A stretch of DNA of 46,504 nt, taken from the NCBI RefSeq assembly GCF_028707975.1, contig NZ_JAQVZX010000010.1, positions 1 through 46,504 on the forward strand, written 5' to 3'. This document shows, in pieces, positions 16,842 to 23,731 of the stretch. The notes below the pieces were generated by a model. The model did no database searches, was not told the DNA's origin, and worked only from the letters and a program-made list of their open reading frames with translations. A program made the translations under genes and the position numbers. The DNA is from Syntrophomonas sp. (lineage in GTDB: Bacteria > Bacillota > Syntrophomonadia > Syntrophomonadales > Syntrophomonadaceae). Within the stretch, counting starts at the first letter, position 1, and each line of letters starts with the position of its first letter.

Positions 16842-16892
16842 GAATCAAAAAAGTGATTCAAAAACGAATCAAAACGATTACATTATGAATCA
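16842..16892. promoter_or_regulatory. Cluster of GAATCA/TGATTC boxes
   Basis: GAATCA at 16842, TGATTC at 16854, GAATCA at 16866 and GAATCA near 16887 recur in alternating orientation at about 12-base steps, in a 340-base gene-free stretch upstream of the four-repeat protein gene. Such phasing suggests cooperative binding by a repressor or activator. The translated frame here is a Lys/Asn-rich stretch without a ribosome binding site and is not a gene. Distance to the 16583 start is about 260 bases. Confidence 0.35.
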
Positions 16893-16926
16893 CTATCTTT
16901 GTTTTTATTATGATTAGAGTAAGCTT

Positions 16927-17463
16927 TTACTCTTTCTTCAGGTTTTCGTCCTTGATGGTTCCCGCCAGGTATTTTTTGAAAGGATCATAACGAAACTCGT
17001 AAAGGTAGGTGCGTGGAGGGGGGACATCCTTTAATCCCCAAACCAGGTAATTTACCGCATCCTGAACCCCTTTGCCGCAATTATGACAAAAAATACAGTC
17101 GGCTTTGGTAGCTCCCAGCATTTGCAGCTGTTCCCCACAGCAGCGGATATTATTTATACCATAAGAACTTTCATCGTAAACAAAGCCCTGACTGTCCAGG
17201 GCTTCCTTGAAACCAAGGAGCCGGTGATCGGGGAAACAATCCTGCAAGTCGTAGCGGTTATCAGGAATGTTGCTATCTTCTACCAGAACCCAATCATTAC
17301 GCTCTTCCAAAAAAAGATGATAAATGCGGGTGTAAATACTCTCCCGCGTAATCCAGGAAAACCAATCTTCGCCATCTTTGGAAGCAAGTCCGCCTTTTAA
17401 ATAAAAACTAAAGCCAGCCTCAGCTTCCGGTAAATCTCTTAATAAAGTAAGTTTGTGAATCAT
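16927..17463 (-). CDS. Conserved-looking hypothetical protein with CxxCxxC motif
   Basis: A 178-residue soluble protein starting at an ATG eight bases after AAGGAGAA. I do not recognise the family. Features visible are a Trp/Tyr-rich N-terminal half (EDWFSWITRESIYTRIYHLF), a paired cysteine (IRCCGEQ) near residue 109, and DCIFCHNCGKG near residue 130, which may bind zinc or a cluster. A charged, Pro-rich tail follows. No signal peptide or membrane segment. It is followed on the minus strand by a gene-free stretch and the four-repeat protein gene. Confidence 0.6.
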   Translation of the reverse strand: MIHKLTLLRDLPEAEAGFSFYLKGGLASKDGEDWFSWITRESIYTRIYHLFLEERNDWVLVEDSNIPDNRYDLQDCFPDHRLLGFKEALDSQGFVYDESSYGINNIRCCGEQLQMLGATKADCIFCHNCGKGVQDAVNYLVWGLKDVPPPRTYLYEFRYDPFKKYLAGTIKDENLKKE

Positions 17464-17532
17464 ATTTATATTCTCCTTATCTTGGAGTTTTGTTTTTAAA
17501 TATTATATCTTAATGATTTAACTGTCAAAATT

Positions 17533-17799
17533 CTAGCCTTCCTTTACCGTGTAGGTTTTCCAAGGAAGGAGCATAAAGTCTACTGTATTTAAGAACTTAA
17601 CCAAATCCTGCCGTCCCTGGTAAGTAGGAGTGGTAGCTGATTCCTGAGCCATTAAAACAATGGGCATAGTGGGAAAAAACTTGGAAAAAATTTTCCTGGC
17701 TTCGTTTATGGTGAAATCATGTTTTAATACTTCTGGTTTTACAATTATTATTACAAAAGTAACACCCTTTTCTGTAATCACGGCCGCATCAAATGTCAT
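17533..17799 (-). CDS. Small hypothetical protein
   Basis: An 88-residue protein starting MTFDAAVITEKGVTFVIIIV, from the ATG at 17799 eight bases after GGAGG; a longer frame to 17871 adds a hydrophobic stretch that lacks a site of its own. The sequence alternates beta-like (VTFVIIIVKPEVL, PIVLMAQES) and helical segments (INEARKIFSKFF), compatible with a small alpha/beta fold. Family not recognised and no cofactor motif seen. It is 69 bases upstream of the 16927-17463 gene, so the two may be co-transcribed. Confidence 0.55.
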   Translation of the reverse strand: MTFDAAVITEKGVTFVIIIVKPEVLKHDFTINEARKIFSKFFPTMPIVLMAQESATTPTYQGRQDLVKFLNTVDFMLLPWKTYTVKEG

Positions 17800-17956
17800 A
17801 ATTAAAACCTCCATTTCCCCAAGGACAAAGCCATAATAAATTCCTGTCCCAAATAGAAATATAATACTCAAAACATCTGGGATTTTGACCTAAAAGAACT
17901 ATAGAATATGGTAATTTAAAAGAGTGGATAATGCAAGGCTTCAAAATAAGCTTGGA

Positions 17957-17984
17957 GTAAAAAAAACCCGCCCGCAGGCGGGTT
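17957..17984 (-). terminator. Terminator of the hydrogenase operon
   Basis: Read on the minus strand, AACCCGCC pairs with GGCGGGTT around a four-base loop, followed by eight T. It lies 22 bases beyond the stop of the cytochrome b gene. Confidence 0.88.
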
Positions 17985-18006
17985 AAGATATGTTAAGGAG
18001 AAGCTT

Positions 18007-18666
18007 TTAAGGTGATTCTTTAAGTTCTGCAAACCATTTGGCATTGTGATGAGCGCTAATCTGGGCATCGATATAGCCATCCAGCATCATGGAGGAGAAT
18101 TCAACCCGGGATTTGGGGTGAATGGCGGCCAGGAAGAAGTGTCCCGCCACCAGCAAGATCAGGATAATGGCAGTCCAAAAATGAACATTGTAACAGAAGG
18201 CGAGAAATACCGCAGGTACAGAATGACGCCATAACCACATGGGGAAGCCGGTGAGGATTATCAGAAGGCAGCCGATAATTATCAACCAGCCCAGAATCTT
18301 TTGGCCCGCGTTGTATTTGTCTTGCGGAGGAACCTCATCTACTTTGATAAAGGGGAGGTATCCTCCCATCACTTTAAGCCAGGCAAAATCGTCTTTGCTG
18401 AAATGAGAAATGCTGTCCATAAAACGGGAAAACCGGTCAAAATTCAATAAGACATATAGTAGTGGCCCTACAACAAAGACAACCCCGGCCCAACGATGAA
18501 CCAGAGAGGCGTTGGCTTCCCCGCCAAAGATACTGGCTATGCCGCCTATATCCCAGTAAAAGCCAATTCCTGTCAGACCCAGAATAATGAAGGCCAGCAA
18601 GTGAATCCAGTGCATGGTTCTGGTCTGGGTACCATGTTTTAATACTTTTCCATTTACATTACTCAT
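18007..18666 (-). CDS. Cytochrome b subunit of exported hydrogenase (FDH gamma-like)
   Basis: A 219-residue integral membrane protein of the formate dehydrogenase gamma/cytochrome b556 family. Four membrane segments are visible, near residues 20-38, 58-80, 125-145 and 155-180. Candidate haem-ligating histidines lie in TMHWIHLL, LVHRWAG, NVHFWT and AGHFFLA. The family links a periplasmic enzyme to the quinone pool. As the last gene after hydA and hydB, spaced 19 bases from hydB, it should pass electrons between menaquinol and the exported [FeFe]-hydrogenase. In a syntroph that would be reverse electron flow to H2; this direction is inference. Confidence 0.88.
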   Translation of the reverse strand: MSNVNGKVLKHGTQTRTMHWIHLLAFIILGLTGIGFYWDIGGIASIFGGEANASLVHRWAGVVFVVGPLLYVLLNFDRFSRFMDSISHFSKDDFAWLKVMGGYLPFIKVDEVPPQDKYNAGQKILGWLIIIGCLLIILTGFPMWLWRHSVPAVFLAFCYNVHFWTAIILILLVAGHFFLAAIHPKSRVEFSSMMLDGYIDAQISAHHNAKWFAELKESP

Positions 18667-18685
18667 CTGTTTTCCTCCCTTCTAG

Positions 18686-19093
18686 CTAGGCTGCAGGTTC
18701 TTCAGTGCTGGTCTCTTCATTAGCAGCCGGTTCCGCTTCGTGCACAAGATGGGGATTCTTTAATTCAGCTATAAAGCCGGGAATATCATTGCCGTATTTG
18801 GTATGCAGTAGGTGGTGGGCTTTGGGGCTCACGCACTCCACCTTGCCCGGGGAGAGAAAATCTTTGTATATTTGGATTATTTCAGGGTTTTCATGCGACT
18901 TTCTTATCGCCATGGACTCATCCAGGGTATAGAGGCCTGCCACTCTTTTAGCGATGTAGTCATCGCTGGCAGCAAAGACGTCAAAGCCGAATTTAGCAAA
19001 AACACCGCTGATTACAGCAGCAACAGTTAACATGCCGGCGCCCTTAAAAAACTGTCTTCTGGTGATGCCTTCACTTTCATGGAATAACTTCAT
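18686..19093 (-). CDS. hydB: [FeFe]-hydrogenase small subunit with Tat signal
   Basis: A 135-residue protein. The N-terminus has a twin-arginine signal, ITRRQFFKGAG followed by a hydrophobic segment (MLTVAAVISGVFA). The mature part matches the iron-hydrogenase small subunit: YIAKRVAGLY, then MAIRKSHENPEI, YKDFLSPG, and a SPKAHHLLHTKY block. An acidic Ala/Glu-rich tail follows. In Desulfovibrio-type enzymes this chain wraps the large subunit and carries the export signal for both. It lies 18 bases after hydA. It implies the enzyme works on the outer face of the membrane. Confidence 0.9.
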   Translation of the reverse strand: MKLFHESEGITRRQFFKGAGMLTVAAVISGVFAKFGFDVFAASDDYIAKRVAGLYTLDESMAIRKSHENPEIIQIYKDFLSPGKVECVSPKAHHLLHTKYGNDIPGFIAELKNPHLVHEAEPAANEETSTEEPAA

Positions 19094-19111
19094 TAATTAA
19101 TGCCCTCCTTT

Positions 19112-20275
19112 CTAATAGGTATCTCTGCGGATGGGTTGGCCCCCACCGTTTATACAGCCGCCTGGGCAATTCATGACCTCTATGAAGTGGTAGTTGCTGC
19201 GCCCGGCCAGGACATCTTCAATTACCTCGGCCACATGCTTGGTTCCGGTTACTATACAAACACTGACAGGCAGGCTTGTGCCCAGCGCCTTGACCGGGAC
19301 TTCTACCGTTGCTTCTCTGACCGGATCCAATCCTCTGACCGCATCGAATTCTACTTTGCCCAGGCTTTCCCCGCTGAGAATCTCATAGGCGGTGCGCAGA
19401 GCTGCTTCCATAACCCCTCCGGTAGCGCCGAATATGGTGGCGGCACCGGTGGAAAGGCCCACAAAACGATCCGCTTCTTCATCAGCCAGTCCCATGAAAT
19501 CGATTTCGGCATCTTTGATCATTTGCGCCAATTCCCGGGTAGTTATTACCAGATCCACATCCTGATATCCACTGGCAATAAATTCGGAACGCTCACATTC
19601 ATATTTCTTAGCCGTACAGGGCATGACTGATACTGAGAAGATATTGGCCGGATTCACATTAAGTTTTTCCGCCAGATAGGTTTTAGCCACTGCTCCCCAC
19701 ATTTGTTGGGGCGATTTGGCTGAGGAAATATGAGGTAATACCAGGGGGTAGTTGTCCTCCGCATATTTGATCCAGGCTGGGCAGCAGGAAGTAAATTGGG
19801 GCAGGGGACCGACATTTTCAAAGCCAGCTACCCCCAGGGCGCCGTAAACTCTATGAATAAGCTCGGTACCCTCCTCCATAATAGTGAGGTCAGCTGTAAA
19901 CTCGGTGTCATAGACCCTGTCAAAACCCAATTTACGCAGGGCCGCATACATTTTGTTCTTGACATTGGTTCCCGGAGCTTGCCCGAATTCCTCACCCAGA
20001 GCAACCCTGACCGCTGGCGCTTCCTGTACCACCACGAACTTCTGGGAATCAGCCAGAACCTTTTTCAGTTCTTCAACTTTGGACAGGTCATAGATGGCAT
20101 TAAAAGGACAGTTTATCAAACATTGCCCGCAGTTAATGCATTTTTGCGGGTTTATGTGATGCTTTTGCCCGAGCACTCCTGAAATAGCACCGGTTGGACA
20201 AATAAAGGTACAATGGTCGCAGGCTTTACAGTCATCACTTACATGAATCACTCCATCACTTAAAACCGTACTCAA
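19112..20275 (-). CDS. hydA: [FeFe]-hydrogenase large (catalytic) subunit
   Basis: A 387-residue H2-evolving or H2-oxidising enzyme. Two [4Fe-4S] motifs of the ferredoxin domain are at residues 16-26 (CKACDHCTFIC) and 46-56 (CINCGQCLINC). The H-cluster motifs are TSCCPAW (Cys164, Cys165), MPCTAKKYE (Cys220) and MNCPGGCINGGGQP (Cys370, Cys374). It has no signal peptide and would be exported with the Tat-bearing small subunit. The start is a TTG seven bases after AGGAGGG. Upstream lie over 400 bases without a gene and then a tandem riboswitch-like pair. A possible promoter, TTGTTC with a TATTAT or TTATAT -10 near 20415-20445, may also drive it. Confidence 0.94.
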   Translation of the reverse strand: MSTVLSDGVIHVSDDCKACDHCTFICPTGAISGVLGQKHHINPQKCINCGQCLINCPFNAIYDLSKVEELKKVLADSQKFVVVQEAPAVRVALGEEFGQAPGTNVKNKMYAALRKLGFDRVYDTEFTADLTIMEEGTELIHRVYGALGVAGFENVGPLPQFTSCCPAWIKYAEDNYPLVLPHISSAKSPQQMWGAVAKTYLAEKLNVNPANIFSVSVMPCTAKKYECERSEFIASGYQDVDLVITTRELAQMIKDAEIDFMGLADEEADRFVGLSTGAATIFGATGGVMEAALRTAYEILSGESLGKVEFDAVRGLDPVREATVEVPVKALGTSLPVSVCIVTGTKHVAEVIEDVLAGRSNYHFIEVMNCPGGCINGGGQPIRRDTY

Positions 20276-20718
20276 ATCTTTTCCCTCCTTTTAAACTGGA
20301 TAAACCCAATAAAAAACGGCCCACCTCCTTCTAATAAAATCCACTCCTGGAATCGATCAACTCAGGGATCTAAGCGATATCCTTCATGGATAATATTATT
20401 AAGAAAAACTGGACCAGATATAATATGCCCTATTCTTCATGAACAAGGTCATTGAGCTAATTGAATTACCTTCCTATAAACCCTTCTGGGAAACACTTGC
20501 ATAAACAAGATTATTGATATAATTTCGTTTATGTAGTTATATTTCCGTCAGGTATTTGCTGCTCATTCTATGAAAATAAGGATTCTAGTAGCAAACAAAT
20601 ACCGGGATTATAAGTGCAAAGCGCTGACCATGAGACCGTTTAAGTTACTATGCATGCTTCTATTGCAAGTTAATGAAAATATAAAAACTTCTATATAAAT
20701 CCTTCATGGATGAGATTT
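20276..20718. other. Gene-free stretch upstream of hydA
   Basis: No open frame of note. Two near-copies of the palindrome ATCCTTCATGGAT occur, at about 20379 and 20699. A loose inverted repeat (GGTATTTG near 20551 with CAAATACC near 20596) also lies here. Either this is the long 3' part of a riboswitch-controlled leader for hydA, or a gene once controlled by the riboswitches has been lost. Confidence 0.4.
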
Positions 20719-20749
20719 AAAAAAAACCCGCTTGTTTTTTGCAAGCGGG
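20719..20749 (-). terminator. Third terminator downstream of the riboswitch pair
   Basis: On the minus strand CCCGCTTG pairs with CAAGCGGG around a CAAAAAA loop, followed by eight T. It is a strong intrinsic terminator between the riboswitch-like units and hydA. Confidence 0.8.
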
Positions 20750-20897
20750 GAGAAAAAGATTGGGATTGTATGTAATAGCCTTTCAGCATATTACCGAATT
20801 AAAATTGAGACTTTAGCTTTTTATGCCTACATGTACCCGTTTGCTTCCCAAAACCTTTTATAGGGAGAACCAGCAAGAATCCCGCTTTGACCTTCCT

Positions 20898-20934
20898 AAA
20901 ACAAGAAGGTCGTGTCCTGGAAAAGGACACGACC
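20898..20934 (-). terminator. Terminator of the second (hydA-proximal) aptamer
   Basis: On the minus strand GGTCGTGTCC pairs perfectly with GGACACGACC around TTTTCCA, followed by TTCTTGTTTT. It begins about 25 bases after the aptamer-like unit and is its probable expression platform. Confidence 0.82.
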
Positions 20935-20956
20935 ACTTAAACCTATATAAAATAAG

Positions 20957-21061
20957 CTCTCGTCGTCTCCTTTCCACAATACGGGGAGGCATAGCCGTTT
21001 CCATTCTATACCCATCGGCCCGGGAACCATAGTTTTAAACCTTAGGTTCAAAGGCTTGGAA
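20957..21061 (-). promoter_or_regulatory. Moco-like riboswitch aptamer, second copy
   Basis: On the minus strand this unit aligns with the upstream copy at 21141-21240 along its length. Shared landmarks are TCC(A/G)AGC, CTAAGG, a GGTATAG/CTATGCC stem capped by AATGGAAACGG, then TCCCCGTATTGTGGAAAGGAG. The last segment closely resembles the 3' core of the molybdenum cofactor (Moco) RNA upstream of E. coli moaA as I remember it (GCCTCCCGTATCTGGAAAGG). The stem bases differ between the two copies but still pair, which supports RNA function. Class assignment is by eye; the tungsten-cofactor variant is equally possible. Confidence 0.6.
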
Positions 21062-21075
21062 ACAAATATTCAGTT

Positions 21076-21120
21076 AAAATAATAAAACAGATGCATGTGA
21101 ATAAGAGCACACAACATCTG
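21076..21120 (-). terminator. Terminator of the first aptamer
   Basis: On the minus strand CAGATG and GTGTG pair with CACAT and CATCTG around CTCTTATT, followed by TTTTATTATTTT. It stands between the two aptamer-like units, so each unit has its own terminator. Confidence 0.75.
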
Positions 21121-21140
21121 TCTGCATTTCGAACAGTTAA

Positions 21141-21240
21141 TCCTTACTCCTTTTCACAATACGGGAAGGCGCAACCGTTTCCAGTTTACACCTACAGGCT
21201 TGGTGAATCCTAGCTTTGCCTTAGACTCCCCAGCTCGGAG
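21141..21240 (-). promoter_or_regulatory. Moco-like riboswitch aptamer, first copy
   Basis: It begins CTCCGAGC about ten bases after the predicted transcription start and ends GAAAAGGAG, so CTCC and GGAG can close it. The internal stem GGTGTAA/TTGCGCC is capped by ACTGGAAACGG, the same loop as in the second copy, with compensating changes in the stem. GCCTTCCCGTATTGTG is the conserved 3' core. Class (Moco or Tuco) is inferred by resemblance. Confidence 0.6.
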
Positions 21241-21257
21241 ATATATTCTTTTTTGCT

Positions 21258-21286
21258 AGTTTAGCATAGCTTGAGTTTGAAAGCAA
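21258..21286 (-). promoter_or_regulatory. Sigma-A promoter of the tandem riboswitch transcript
   Basis: On the minus strand TTGCTT (21286-21281) and TAAACT (21263-21258) are 17 bases apart with an extended ATGC before the -10. The start would fall near 21251, just ahead of the first aptamer at 21240. Confidence 0.6.
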
Positions 21287-21396
21287 TAGCCTCAATGAGG
21301 AAATATTATTTTTTGCAAGCTTATATGGTACACTGTGCTTCAATTAAAGAGTCCAACAAATGCCGATTGGATTGTTTTAGCTGCTATTGCTATAAT

Positions 21397-21651
21397 TCAA
21401 AATAGAATGAAGAAGCAGAACAGGCTCGTGAAGACCTGGTAGCCACAAAGTGTTATGTTTTCCACATCTTTCGCAGCGGAGCCCACCTCATGGACACCGG
21501 TTACATAATCGTGCTTTTTAAATTCGCCCGGTCGTTCCTCATATTCAATATACCTGTGCTCATCGTATGTCCCGCTGCTGATTAATCTGCTGCGGCGGAG
21601 AGCAGGCTCGCGATCATCACGATGACCAGAATCAACGGTGTAAGATGCCAT
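21397..21651 (-). CDS. Doubtful small hypothetical ORF
   Basis: An 84-residue frame, MASYTVDSGHRDD at the start and a hydrophobic FTSLFCFFILF at the end. The middle (GTYDEHRYIEYEERPGEFKK) looks like plausible protein. However, no ribosome binding site precedes the ATG and it would overlap the leader of the macro-domain gene. It may be a gene remnant or chance. Family not recognised. Confidence 0.25.
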   Translation of the reverse strand: MASYTVDSGHRDDREPALRRSRLISSGTYDEHRYIEYEERPGEFKKHDYVTGVHEVGSAAKDVENITLCGYQVFTSLFCFFILF

Positions 21652-21752
21652 GTGGAGACATGCTTAAATATGCTATAAATATATGTAGAAGCTGGCAGTT
21701 TATAACCATAGCTGAGGCGGAACCATTATTGAGTTATTGGGAGGGAAGAATA

Positions 21753-22283
21753 ATGAAGATATCGCGTGTGGAAATTCAAGTTGTTCAGGGGGATATCACC
21801 CGGCAGGAAGATGTGGCAGTTATTGTAAATGCAGCTAATTCCAGCCTTCGGGGTGGCGGCGGGGTTGATGGAGCTATACACCGGGCAGCGGGTCCGGAAT
21901 TAAAGAAAGAAAGCTCCGCCCTGGCTCCTTTAGGTCCGGGCCAGGCGGTTATTACCGGGGCCTATCGTTTGCCCAATCGCTTTGTAATTCATTGTGTGGG
22001 ACCGGTATACGGGGTGCATAAACCCGAGGAAGAACTCCTGGCCAGCTGTTATCGTAATGCCCTGCGTCTGGCGGAAAAGAAACAGCTCGATTCCATTGCT
22101 TTTCCCGCCATATCTACCGGGGTTTATGGTTATCCGATGCGGGAAGCCGCGCAGGTGATGTTTAAGACCATAATAGAGGTCATACCTGAATTAAAACATA
22201 TCAAGAAAATTCGCATTGTTCTCTTTGACCGCCCAGCCTATGAACTGCATCGGCAGGTATTGGAAGCCTATCAGACAGAATGA
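21753..22283 (+). CDS. Macro-domain protein (ADP-ribose binding or hydrolysing)
   Basis: A 176-residue single macro domain. The substrate loops are visible: VNAANSSLRGGGGVDGAIH near residues 26-45, with the catalytic-type Asn and Asp, and the second loop AISTGVYGYP near 118-127. The family binds ADP-ribose or O-acetyl-ADP-ribose, and many members remove ADP-ribose from proteins or nucleic acids in the cytoplasm. The ATG at 21753 follows GGGAGGG by seven bases; the longer frame from 21645 has no site. It lies next to the tRNA-Ala integration point, about 5 kb from a PARP-like ADP-ribosyltransferase candidate, which may or may not be a functional link. Confidence 0.9.
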   Translation: MKISRVEIQVVQGDITRQEDVAVIVNAANSSLRGGGGVDGAIHRAAGPELKKESSALAPLGPGQAVITGAYRLPNRFVIHCVGPVYGVHKPEEELLASCYRNALRLAEKKQLDSIAFPAISTGVYGYPMREAAQVMFKTIIEVIPELKHIKKIRIVLFDRPAYELHRQVLEAYQTE

Positions 22284-22389
22284 GAACAGGAATTGTAGAA
22301 TGCTGGTGGAGCGTCTAAATTGCTATCTTTTAATTATTACAGCGAAACTATAGCTGCAATAAATTTTTTTGTGATATAATGGTCGGCGT

Positions 22390-22465
22390 GGGGGCGTGGC
22401 TCAGCTGGGAGAGCACCTCGTTCGCAACGAGGGGGTCAGGGGTTCGAATCCCCTCGTCTCCACCA
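22390..22465 (+). tRNA. tRNA-Ala (anticodon CGC)
   Basis: All four stems fold: acceptor GGGGGCG with CGTCTCC, D arm GCTC/GAGC, anticodon stem CCTCG/CGAGG with loop TTCGCAA, and T arm AGGGG/CCCCT with loop TTCGAAT. CCA is encoded at the end. Anticodon CGC reads GCG, alanine. An integrase remnant abuts its 3' end, so it was an integration site. Confidence 0.95.
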
Positions 22466-22469
22466 GTGT

Positions 22470-23055
22470 TTGAGACATAGGACCGGCCTTGAGTTTTTCT
22501 TTAGCCTGCTGTGCCTTATGTTTCTTTAACTGGTTCATAAATTCTTCGGGAAGAGGCACAGTTCGATAAGTCTTTTTGGATTTAAGTGGTTCAATGCTTA
22601 ATTTGGATTTACCAGTTTCTTTGTCTTTAATTCTGAGCAAAGCTCGGCGAACAGCAACTTGAGACTTCTCGAAATCAAAATCTGGCCATTGTAAGCCTAG
22701 TATCTCTCCACGCCTTAAACCACCATAAAGCCCTGATAAAAACCCCGCTTACAAACGTTCTCCCACTAGAACTGTTTCAAACTCCTGCTGCTCCTGAGGC
22801 GTTAAAGCTCTTACTTCTTTCTGTATCCGCTTCGGAAGGGTTGTCCCTTTAGCAGGGTTAAAGGGTATTCTTCGGGTAATAACTGCTTGTTCCAACGCCT
22901 TATGAAGTACTGTATGGATTCTCTATACACTCGCGGAGCCAACCCACCCTTGCCGTCTTTTCGGCCATCTTTAGATTTAGGATTATATAACTTTTGTATT
23001 CTATCTGTGGTAAGCTCTTTGGAAACCGTTGCTATAGGTTTTTTCTATTAGCAGG
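22470..23055 (-). pseudogene. Broken tyrosine recombinase (integrase) at tRNA-Ala
   Basis: Minus-strand translation in shifting frames gives a phage-type integrase. The N-terminal arm is LYNPKSKDGRKDGKGGL; then a frame change occurs near 22930 before IHTVLHKALEQAV, and IPFNPAKG and EVRALTPQEQQEF follow. The sequence next meets an in-frame TAA at 22749-22751, before GLYGGLRRGEILGLQW, the box I catalytic arginine. The frame continues through SKKTYRTVPLPEEF to LKKHKAQQAKEKLKAG and then runs into the tRNA. The C-terminal catalytic HxxR and Tyr are absent. It is therefore inactive, and marks the left border of an island inserted at the tRNA 3' end. Confidence 0.85.
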
Positions 23056-23177
23056 AGGTTTAGCTTTCCCTTTGGATAGTATCCGGACTCCTGTTATACG
23101 CTGTAGCTATATTTGCGGGTATTCATCGAGTCCCGTTACTCGCGGGCAATCTTCGCTTTTGAGATTTATTTACAGTG

Positions 23178-23233
23178 GTTGACAACGTCAACTGAAACTT
23201 GCATAATATAAAAGTATAGTTGAAGGCGTCAAC
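23178..23233 (+). promoter_or_regulatory. Promoter with two MarR-type operators
   Basis: TTGACA (23179-23184) and CATAAT (23202-23207) are 17 bases apart. GTTGACAACGTCAAC (23178-23192) covers the -35 box and the related GTTGAAGGCGTCAAC (23219-23233) lies just after the start. Both are inverted repeats of GTTGA/TCAAC. This is the expected layout for autorepression by the MarR protein encoded at 23258. Confidence 0.8.
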
Positions 23234-23257
23234 TAATAAATACGGGGAGTAGATAAG

Positions 23258-23710
23258 ATGAAAAATAGCTTTTCTGATATTTATAGCTTGTTGCAGGAGC
23301 TTGCCTGGCACTTCGGTGATCATGGTATCAATGGAGAATGCTGCGAGGATCTTTCGATGGCTGAGTTTATGGCATTAAAAGCAGCCTATGAGAATTGTAA
23401 TCTTTCCATCCAAGATATAGGTAATGCCATAAATTTTACTAAAAGCGGAGCCACCAGAATTATCGATCGTCTGGAAACCAAGGGCTATGTTAAGCGGGAA
23501 CGATCTTCAACAGACGGGAGGGTTTGCTGTGTACCGGTTACCGATAAGGGCTCTCAAGTTATTTCCCAAATAATTAGGAAAAACACCATTTGTGTTGAAG
23601 AGTTATTGCAGGATTTGGAACCCCAAGTGATCGATAATATAAAAACCGCCATGGAAATTTTAATAAAATCAGTGCATCGACAAGACATTATAAATTCTAA
23701 AAGCCTATGA
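23258..23710 (+). CDS. MarR-family transcriptional regulator
   Basis: A 150-residue winged-helix protein. The DNA-binding part is LSIQDIGNAINFTKSGATRIIDRLETKGYV with the wing KRERSSTDGRVCCVPVT. Two Cys-Cys pairs are present, GECCED near residue 28 and RVCCVPV in the wing, which could sense soft metals or oxidation. ATG follows GGGGAG. It is the first gene of a unit with the ArsP-like permease (21 bases downstream) and lies behind two matching operators. Arsenic or a thiol-reactive compound is a plausible inducer given the neighbours; this is inference. Confidence 0.88.
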   Translation: MKNSFSDIYSLLQELAWHFGDHGINGECCEDLSMAEFMALKAAYENCNLSIQDIGNAINFTKSGATRIIDRLETKGYVKRERSSTDGRVCCVPVTDKGSQVISQIIRKNTICVEELLQDLEPQVIDNIKTAMEILIKSVHRQDIINSKSL

Positions 23711-23731
23711 TGAAAAGGGAGGAGTATTCCT

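Noticed and set aside
16842-16892. Spaced repeats considered as a CRISPR array
   Set aside because: The repeated word is only six bases, the spacing is 12 bases, and no cas gene is in the window.
16714-16917. A 67-residue Lys/Asn-rich plus-strand frame
   Set aside because: No ribosome binding site, biased composition, and the DNA is better explained by repeated GAATCA boxes.
19100-19630. A 176-residue plus-strand frame inside hydA
   Set aside because: It is the antisense of the [FeFe]-hydrogenase gene, whose H-cluster motifs are all intact on the minus strand.
22401-22640. A 79-residue minus-strand frame overlapping the tRNA
   Set aside because: It is the last part of the broken integrase running into the antisense of tRNA-Ala; not a separate gene.
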